11,589 nt of DNA from Acidobacteriota bacterium (GTDB lineage: Bacteria > Acidobacteriota > Blastocatellia > Pyrinomonadales > Pyrinomonadaceae), in assembly GCA_003222855.1 (NCBI GenBank), contig QHXH01000327.1, positions 1-11,589 on the forward strand, given 5' to 3'. The position numbers and the translations under genes were made by a program. Positions 7,301-11,589 of the stretch are shown in pieces; position 1 is the first letter of the stretch, and every line of letters starts with the position of its first letter. The notes under the pieces are model-generated. The model saw only the letters and a list, made by a program, of their open reading frames with translations. It was not told the DNA's origin and made no database searches.

Positions 7301-8221
7301 GCGAAGGCTGTTCACCTGCCGCTCAATTTCCGAAATGATGTCAGAGATGCGACTGAGATTTCCGCGTGCAGATTCGAGACGGGCTTCGGCGGCCCGTTGG
7401 CGCACGCGAAACTTGGTGATGCCGGCGGCCTCTTCAATGATGGTGCGGCGGTCCATCGGCTTGGCTGAGAGAATTTGCCCGATGCGCCCCTGTTCAATAA
7501 TCGCGTAGTGACCGCCCGCCAATCCGGTACCTGAGAACAGATCCTGAATGTCGCGCAGGCGACACGGACGATCATTGAGTAGATATTCACTCTCGCCCGA
7601 ACGATAGAGACGTCGCGTTACTGAGACGGCTTCGCCCGGCGCGAAATCGAGCGCGATGCTGCGACGCTGGCGCCAATGACGATGATGAGTTGTTTTGATT
7701 TTTGAGTCGGGCGTGGTGTCAGAATCCGGAGCTGCAGCAATAAGATCGGTGGACCCAACTTGAGCTTCTGATCCGATCGCCACTGCTTCCGCTGCTGGAA
7801 CATCGCTCGGAGCTGAAGAGTTCGCTTCTGATCTGGTCGCTACCGCTCCCGATTCTGACACGGCCGTGACTTCCTCAAAAGCCGAGCTTTGCTCGTCGAT
7901 CTGTTCGAGGGTCGAGTCGATGTCTTCGATGTCCGGCTCGCTCTCGATGATCTCATCGCGAACCAGATGCAGGACGACTTCAGCCATTCCGCCTGGCGGA
8001 CGATTGCGCGAGCCCTGAAAGATGACATCTTTCATCTCTCCGCCGCGCAGATGCTTCACGCGCTGTTCGCCCAAAACCCAGGCAATCGCGTCGGCAACAT
8101 TGCTCTTGCCGCAGCCATTCGGCCCGACAATGCTCGTTATTCCATCACCAGTGAAGATGAGGTCAGTATGGTCCGCAAAGGACTTGAAGCCCGTGATTTC
8201 GAGGCGTCTAAGCTTGAACAT
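4313..8221 (-). CDS. smc: Chromosome segregation ATPase SMC
   Basis: SMC is the ATPase core of the bacterial condensin; with ScpA and ScpB it entraps and extrudes DNA on the nucleoid. From the ATG at 8221 it is 1302 residues, somewhat longer than the usual 1150-1200. In order: the N-terminal head with Walker A G-P-N-G-C-G-K-S (33-40) and the conserved S-V-T-R-R-L-Y-R-S-G-E-S-E-Y and E-A-A-G-I-T-K-F segments; a long Glu/Arg/Ala coiled coil; the hinge (about 620-780, G-T-L-A-D-S-I-Q to the G-G-Q-F-V-N-A-G region); the returning coiled coil; and the C-terminal head with L-S-G-G-E-K (1212), Walker B F-C-L-L-D-E (1236-1241) and a switch histidine in I-T-H-N (1272). About 100 extra residues (roughly 88-195) sit in the N-head between A-E-V-V-L-H and S-V-T-R-R: an acidic part, a palindromic-repeat-encoded part (122-169) and a basic H-H-R-H-W-R-Q-R-R part. 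A TTG at 8227 is an alternative start. scpA and scpB are not adjacent. A strong promoter lies upstream. Confidence 0.97.
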   Translation of the reverse strand: MFKLRRLEITGFKSFADHTDLIFTGDGITSIVGPNGCGKSNVADAIAWVLGEQRVKHLRGGEMKDVIFQGSRNRPPGGMAEVVLHLVRDEIIESEPDIEDIDSTLEQIDEQSSAFEEVTAVSESGAVATRSEANSSAPSDVPAAEAVAIGSEAQVGSTDLIAAAPDSDTTPDSKIKTTHHRHWRQRRSIALDFAPGEAVSVTRRLYRSGESEYLLNDRPCRLRDIQDLFSGTGLAGGHYAIIEQGRIGQILSAKPMDRRTIIEEAAGITKFRVRQRAAEARLESARGNLSRISDIISEIERQVNSLRRQAAKARRYRILREELRELLRHVYVAEDRSLASLLEETQAQLDRATEEERRLAAELAEREESGRAATHNARALEDELSQVRAAAADAALQRDRRLRERVYQQAQIESLGNRRAEIEIEVEALSARMVDIDTELERLRAIDAQLTTENDQTVSVLREAEDAHARKLAIIANGENEIDSVRSELLRHTAAAERLNELVRQLENSFEKLAQQAEGLSREAERAAAAHAERSGEAVKLNEQITTAREKLSRLMAEREAAVKAVVEGHERVSDSDAELTRVRDDHSRALHRRESFKELDERRAHYSLAVQEAFSANEREDFHLIGTLADSIQVDARWERAVEGVFGSSLQSILVATPNDAIRAASWLKNNQAGRANFLVTGLHGGSDEIDVDMLTFTSSAPAGMQRQEYAPVGIDGPRIADILSAPRELLLVLERTMPERMNARVVDTLDDATALSLATGDMFVTTDGDWVAGGQFVNAGNGRALEEGAGLLTFKRELRELEWRISNLSAELAVAEVAVGDARSRLTGLEEAVVLLNASIAREEREVMAREMTAETLRHDIERAHRHMRVVADDAARLEQERRELEESRARTMAEAETAESMRRAAHERIEQTTNVLAMIRRDAETETELLNHQREQAAAAAERRRSTSADLRRLEIEREDVDARLSRYRLELTEAARKTNELTDSITEIDRLAAGVFEDKAREDEHIATTTRGLERARAEADALANELADLNRSAAASRDARSAIEVQRAEAMARVNFVRENCAHELNQSLEDLAREVSLEPEFDLEAERARLEDLRNRLENFGAVNMMALEELTEADERLTFLSTQREDITKGIAATEEALREIKRRSRERFRDAFDKINQNFSALFLELFGGGRGEMSLIDADDELESGIDIVAQPPGKRLQNILLLSGGEKAMAALALVLGIFHYRPSPFCLLDEVDAPLDEANIGRFTDKVVSMAANTQFIVITHNKRTMETARALYGVTMQEVGVSKLVSVKFE
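7715..7861. repeat. Palindromic repeat element inside smc, in frame
   Basis: The well-preserved arm (7830-7861) carries GGTCGCTACCGCTCCCGATT. Its reverse complement aligns with the arms of the intergenic copy at 2086-2191. The opposite arm (7715-7746) keeps the end GTGTCAGAATC and the GGAGC and AGATC blocks but has diverged in the centre. Between them is an extra copy of the conserved arm at 7764-7790, exactly 60 bp from its partner at 7824-7850 and identical at 22 of 27 positions; this is a tandem duplication of 20 codons. The element encodes SMC residues 122-169, beginning S-E-S-G-A-V-A-T-R-S-E-A and ending D-L-I-A-A-A-P-D-S-D-T, in the same phase as the copy in the molybdenum hydroxylase gene. 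Confidence 0.85.
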
Positions 8222-8290
8222 CGGCAATCCGTCGATTTGATGCGGGGGGTGACGCCGAAGCTAGCACCAAAGACGACCTACGGGTACGAA

Positions 8291-8319
8291 ACTATAAAGA
8301 CATGTGTACGACATGTCAA
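8291..8319 (-). promoter_or_regulatory. Strong sigma-70-type promoter of smc
   Basis: On the minus strand a perfect TTGACA (8314-8319) is followed after exactly 17 bp by TATAGT (8291-8296), a 5 of 6 match to the -10 consensus. The predicted start of transcription is near 8284, giving a leader of about 60 nt before the smc ATG at 8221. It lies just downstream of the dsbA-like gene, so smc can be expressed independently of the upstream genes. It is by far the best consensus promoter seen in the window. Confidence 0.75.
8299..8317. promoter_or_regulatory. Inverted repeat in smc promoter spacer, candidate operator
   Basis: GACATGT-N5-ACATGTC is a perfect 7+7 bp inverted repeat. It occupies nearly all of the space between the -35 and -10 boxes of the smc promoter and overlaps the last four bases of TTGACA. 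A dimeric DNA-binding protein sitting there would block RNA polymerase. I cannot name the regulator; the sequence does not match the Escherichia coli or Bacillus LexA boxes. The operator role is inferred from symmetry and position only. Confidence 0.45.
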
Positions 8320-8378
8320 CAACAACCTGAGCTCACGAAGTTTAAGTGGCGGAAACCAACAAGTTATAGGCGGCCGGT

Positions 8379-9098
8379 TTAGGAGGCAGCCTTTCGCTCA
8401 AGCAGAATGTTTATGCCCCGGCGAAGACCCTCGAGGTTCGTCGCCTCGTATCTCAACAGGTGTGTGTCGAGAAAAACTGTGGGCGTGCCAGTCACGCCCT
8501 GGGCGGTACCGCGCTGAATGTCGGCGGTGATTTTTTGGTCGATCTGATTGCTTTCGAGGTCGCGATTGAACATATCGATGTTCAGACCTAATTGCTTCGC
8601 ATAGGAAAGGAACGTAGGTCGCGGATCAGCGAGGTCGGACCACTCCTTCTGATTTCGATAGAGCAAGTCGTGCATCTCCCAAAACTTCTTTTGGTTGTGC
8701 GCCGCTTCAGCCGCGTGCGCAGCAACTAAAGCATTCTTATGAATTTTCATCAGCGGAAAATGATGAAAGACGATCTGAACCTGATTGCCGTACTCCTTTT
8801 CGATCTGTTTCAAGTCAGGATAAAGCTGGCCGCATGGAGGACATTGATAGTCACCATATTCTTCGAGCACTACGGGTGAACTGACTTTGACATTCGGTCT
8901 CGTTAGTCCCGCAGAATTCTGATTTGCTTGATTTGGATCAGTGCCGTTGTTCGCCGGCGCCGCCCCCAGTAAATTCGTGGCGAATGTAGGTTCCGCATTT
9001 GTATTGGGCGCACTACGGCTCTTCCATAGTTTCAGCGATACACCCAATGCGCCGCCGAGTACAACCAGAATAATCAGAAATGGTAGAAATCGTTTCAT
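8379..9098 (-). CDS. Membrane-anchored DsbA-like thiol:disulfide oxidoreductase
   Basis: A 239-residue thioredoxin-fold protein of the DsbA/Thioredoxin_4 type. Residues 4-22 form an N-terminal hydrophobic segment after M-K-R, either a membrane anchor or an uncleaved signal. A Gly/Asn/Pro/Ala-rich linker (about 28-68) then leads to the catalytic domain. The active site is C-P-P-C at 86-89 after E-Y-G-D-Y-Q. The helical insertion (about 120-195) contains the H-H-F-P-L and A-A-x-A-A-x-x-Q-x-K-F-W-E-M-H-D segments typical of the family, and the cis-proline loop is G-V-T-G-T-P-T-V-F with Pro206. The expected role is to oxidise or reshuffle cysteine pairs of periplasmic proteins. It starts 4 bp after the stop of the molybdenum hydroxylase gene, so it is probably translated from the same mRNA. 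No DsbB or VKOR partner is in the window. No Shine-Dalgarno is visible at the ATG. I see no terminator between its stop and the smc promoter. Confidence 0.93.
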   Translation of the reverse strand: MKRFLPFLIILVVLGGALGVSLKLWKSRSAPNTNAEPTFATNLLGAAPANNGTDPNQANQNSAGLTRPNVKVSSPVVLEEYGDYQCPPCGQLYPDLKQIEKEYGNQVQIVFHHFPLMKIHKNALVAAHAAEAAHNQKKFWEMHDLLYRNQKEWSDLADPRPTFLSYAKQLGLNIDMFNRDLESNQIDQKITADIQRGTAQGVTGTPTVFLDTHLLRYEATNLEGLRRGINILLERKAAS

Positions 9099-9102
9099 AG
9101 GT

Positions 9103-11589
9103 TTAAGAGTGGACCGCTACTCGCGGCAGCTCACGTCCGTCGCCGCCCTCATCTGGCGTAAGCACGCGCAAGGGCTCAGGCCACTCGACGGTCGGAATTG
9201 ATTCCGGGCCGTAACGTCCATTGCGCCCTTTTGATTTTTCGCGTAGAGCTTTCAAAACTTTTTCGGGCGTAATCGGAACTTCGTCGATGCGGATGCCAAC
9301 TGCATTATATACAGCGTTCGCGACTGCCGGCAGAACCGGAAGCAGCGGACCCTGGCCTACCTCCTTGGCTCCAAATGGACCATTCGGATCAGGATCTTCG
9401 ATCAGGAAGGTTTTCACGTCGCACATTTCCATCGTCGTTGGACTCTTATACTCCAGCATTGACGGGATCTTATGCACGACATTTCGATTCGCTCGATAAG
9501 TCATCTCTTCCATCAGGATTTCGCCGAGGCCCATGTAAACACTGCCTTCAACCTGGCCCATCACCAGCACTGGATTAATTGATTTACCGACGTCGTGCGC
9601 GATCCAGATGCGCTCGACTGTGATCAGCCCCGTGTCCGCGTCGACATCAACTTCGGCTACGGCCGCCGAATAGCTGTAGGCCGGCGATGGGCCAACGCCG
9701 GCGCCTTTATATTTGCCCGGCGAACGGGGCGGCGTGTACGAACCAACAGTTCCAATCGTCCCGAACTTTGACTCTGCCAGTACGACCGCTTCAGCGAAGG
9801 AAACGCCCACGTCAGGATTCTCAACGTCGAACGCTCGGCGCTCGGCGAACGAGATGTTTTCAATTGGCACGTTGAGCTTTTCCGCAACTGCGATCGTCAG
9901 CAGTTCTCTTGCTCGCTCGGCTGCTTGAATCGCCGCATTGCCGGTCATCAGGGTTACGCGGCTCGAATAACTGCCGAGATCAACCGGCGTCAGATCAGTG
10001 TCAGCTGTGACCACGCGAATATCGAACGGATCAATGCCGAGAATTTCCGCGACAATGTAAGCAAGGATCGAATCGGACCCCTGCCCGATGTCGGTCGAAC
10101 CACACATCACGCAAACGCCACCCTGGCGATCGAGCCGCAGCTGCACACCGGACTGCGGCATATTGTTCCAATAAATCGGCAACCCGGCGCCGCAGATGTA
10201 GGACGAACAAGCAATGCCGATGCCCTTCCCGTAAGGTAGCTTGCGCGTTACAGAACCGCGAGCGGTAGCGACCGGATCAATCACAGCCGTAAGATCACTT
10301 GATCCCGTCGCTACCGCTCTGGGTTCTGACACCCCTGAGAACTTATTCTTCCAATCAGATCCTTCGACGACCTTATCAATGCACGCGCCCAAACCCATGC
10401 TGCCAATGCGCAGATAATTCGCGGTCACGGAATTCGGCCTAACTAAATGGTTGCGCCGCATCTCAGATGGATCGAGATCCAACTGTTCAGCGATTTTGTC
10501 CAGGTGAACCTCCAGGGCGTAACGCGGCTGTGGCGTTCCATGTCCGCGCTTTGGCCCGCACGGAGGTTTGTTCGTGAAGACTCGCACTCCATCGAATTTG
10601 TAACGCGGCACTTCGTAAGTGACAGTTTGCAGCGCACCGGTATAGAACGTACTTGCCACTCCGTAACTTCCGTACGCTCCGCCATCAAGAAATGATTTGA
10701 AGTGCATCGCCGTAATGGCGCCGTCTTTTTTCACTCCTGTCTTAACGTGCATGAGGACCGGATGACGGCCGCGATGGCAGTAAAAGACTTCTTCGCGCGT
10801 TAGCGTGCACTTCACCGGGCGCCCGGTAATCATCGCCAGCTTGCTAACGACAACTTCGTGATTGAACGGATCGCTCTTGCCGCCAAAGCCACCGCCGTTC
10901 GGGGTCGCAATCACGCGGATGTGACTCGCAGGAATTTCGAGAACTTTAGTTAAGGCGCGATGAACGTAATGCGGCGTCTGGGTCGAACTCCAGAGCGTAA
11001 GCTTTTCGTCAGAATCGAAATGCGCAACCGCCGCGTGCTGCTCCATCGGCAGATGCGTGTTGCCTTCGTAGAAGAACGTGTCCTCTCGAATCAGGTCGGC
11101 CTCAGCGAATCCCTCATCGACGTCGCCGAACTCAAGCGATACTTTCTTATGCACGTTGCCGCCGTCGCCGTATTCATGGATGCGCGGCTCGTCAATCATC
11201 ACGCCTTCTGCAATCGAAGTAATCGTCTGCAGCCGTTCATATTCCACTTCGATCAGATTCATCGCGTCAAAGGCAGCGTCTTCATCGATCGCGGCAACAG
11301 CGGCGACCGGATCGCCGACGAAGCGCACCTTGTCGATGCACAGTGCATGTTCGTCCTGACTGACCGGAAGAATGCCGTAGGGAATTGGCAGATCTTCGCC
11401 CGTTATGATGGCAACGACGCCTGGCAACGCTAAAGCTTTTGAGAGGTCGATGTTCTTAATCAGCGCGTGGGGTTCATGACTGCGGAGAATTTTGCAGTAC
11501 AGCATCCGCGGGAGAAAGATGTCGTCCGCAAACTTCGTCTGTCCCGTGCACTTCGCGCGCGCATCGACCTTGCGGAAAGGCTTGCCGAC
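9103..11589 (-). CDS. Molybdenum hydroxylase large subunit, xanthine dehydrogenase family (5' partial)
   Basis: The frame is open to the right edge, so the start is outside the window; 828 residues are visible. The first visible residues, V-G-K-P-F-R-K-V-D-A, are the usual beginning of the family's N-terminal domain, so probably little is missing unless an iron-sulfur domain is fused upstream. Family marks: F-A-D-D-I opening, R-F-V-G-D-P-V-A-A-V, the molybdopterin loop G-G-G-F-G-G-K (about 10878-10898), R-G-H-G-T near 10540, G-S-T-D-I-G-Q-G-S-D, and G-A-K-E-V-G-Q-G-P with the expected catalytic glutamate (near 9355). These enzymes hydroxylate aromatic or heterocyclic substrates, or dehydroxylate them as 4-hydroxybenzoyl-CoA reductase does; the style recalls the latter, but I cannot fix the substrate. 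The small iron-sulfur and FAD subunits are not visible. About 30 extra residues encoded by a palindromic repeat interrupt the link between D-W-K-N-K-F and K-L-P-Y-G-K-G. It is followed after 4 bp by the dsbA-like gene. Confidence 0.93.
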   Translation of the reverse strand, partial: VGKPFRKVDARAKCTGQTKFADDIFLPRMLYCKILRSHEPHALIKNIDLSKALALPGVVAIITGEDLPIPYGILPVSQDEHALCIDKVRFVGDPVAAVAAIDEDAAFDAMNLIEVEYERLQTITSIAEGVMIDEPRIHEYGDGGNVHKKVSLEFGDVDEGFAEADLIREDTFFYEGNTHLPMEQHAAVAHFDSDEKLTLWSSTQTPHYVHRALTKVLEIPASHIRVIATPNGGGFGGKSDPFNHEVVVSKLAMITGRPVKCTLTREEVFYCHRGRHPVLMHVKTGVKKDGAITAMHFKSFLDGGAYGSYGVASTFYTGALQTVTYEVPRYKFDGVRVFTNKPPCGPKRGHGTPQPRYALEVHLDKIAEQLDLDPSEMRRNHLVRPNSVTANYLRIGSMGLGACIDKVVEGSDWKNKFSGVSEPRAVATGSSDLTAVIDPVATARGSVTRKLPYGKGIGIACSSYICGAGLPIYWNNMPQSGVQLRLDRQGGVCVMCGSTDIGQGSDSILAYIVAEILGIDPFDIRVVTADTDLTPVDLGSYSSRVTLMTGNAAIQAAERARELLTIAVAEKLNVPIENISFAERRAFDVENPDVGVSFAEAVVLAESKFGTIGTVGSYTPPRSPGKYKGAGVGPSPAYSYSAAVAEVDVDADTGLITVERIWIAHDVGKSINPVLVMGQVEGSVYMGLGEILMEEMTYRANRNVVHKIPSMLEYKSPTTMEMCDVKTFLIEDPDPNGPFGAKEVGQGPLLPVLPAVANAVYNAVGIRIDEVPITPEKVLKALREKSKGRNGRYGPESIPTVEWPEPLRVLTPDEGGDGRELPRVAVHS
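10246..10329. repeat. Palindromic repeat element inside molybdenum hydroxylase gene, in frame
   Basis: The arms at 10251-10280 and 10299-10328 are reverse complements at 27 of 30 positions around an 18 bp loop. Both carry the family core GAGCGGTAGCGAC. On the coding strand the 84 bp element supplies 28 codons, starting S-E-P-R-A-V-A-T-G-S and ending D-P-V-A-T-A-R-G-S-V-T, with no stop. The protein on both sides reads as ordinary conserved family sequence, so the element looks like an insertion into a loop. The arms share phase and orientation with the smc copy. Confidence 0.92.

Noticed and set aside
11284..11325. GCGGCGACCGGATCGCC resembling the palindromic-element core
   Set aside because: It encodes the conserved family segment V-G-D-P-V-A-A-V-A-A and has no opposite arm, so it is ordinary coding sequence.
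10960..11433. Plus-strand open frame of 157 codons opposite the molybdenum hydroxylase gene
   Set aside because: Antisense shadow; the minus strand carries clear family motifs through the same stretch.

Overview
The window looks like an ordinary chromosomal segment of a Gram-negative, moderately GC-rich bacterium. I infer Acidobacteriota, possibly class Blastocatellia, from the protein style, the POTRA protein (outer membrane) and the types of dispersed repeat. This is recall-based and was not tested by any search. Six genes are complete and one runs off the right edge.

Left part (1-4029): a small charged protein of unknown function (minus strand) is divergent from an exported protein made of about five POTRA domains with no beta-barrel (plus strand). 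A 250 bp gap carrying a long palindromic element follows. Next come a YheT-type alpha/beta hydrolase (plus strand) and an exported protein of unknown function (minus strand). The last two are convergent, with only 4 bp between their stop codons.

Middle (4030-8378): a gap packed with two kinds of dispersed repeat lies downstream of smc, a full-length chromosome-condensation ATPase on the minus strand. smc has the best promoter in the window: TTGACA, 17 bp, TATAGT, with a 19 bp inverted repeat filling the spacer. The SMC head domain carries an insertion of roughly 100 residues.

Right part (8379-11589): a molybdenum hydroxylase large subunit (xanthine dehydrogenase / 4-hydroxybenzoyl-CoA reductase type, 5' end outside the window) is followed after 4 bp by a membrane-anchored DsbA-like thiol oxidoreductase. 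The two are probably co-transcribed.

The most unusual feature links otherwise unrelated genes. One palindromic repeat family, with arms of about 30 bp built on the core GGAGCGGTAGCGACC, occurs three times: between genes (2086-2191), inside smc (7715-7861) and inside the molybdenum hydroxylase gene (10246-10329). Both genic copies are in frame, read in the same phase and orientation, and encode related peptides (S-E-x-x-A-V-A-T-x-S ... D-x-x-A-x-A-x-x-S-x-T). They sit at places where I expect a shorter loop from memory of the families. This resembles the Rickettsia palindromic elements that insert into protein-coding genes. I infer a comparable protein-invading repeat family here.
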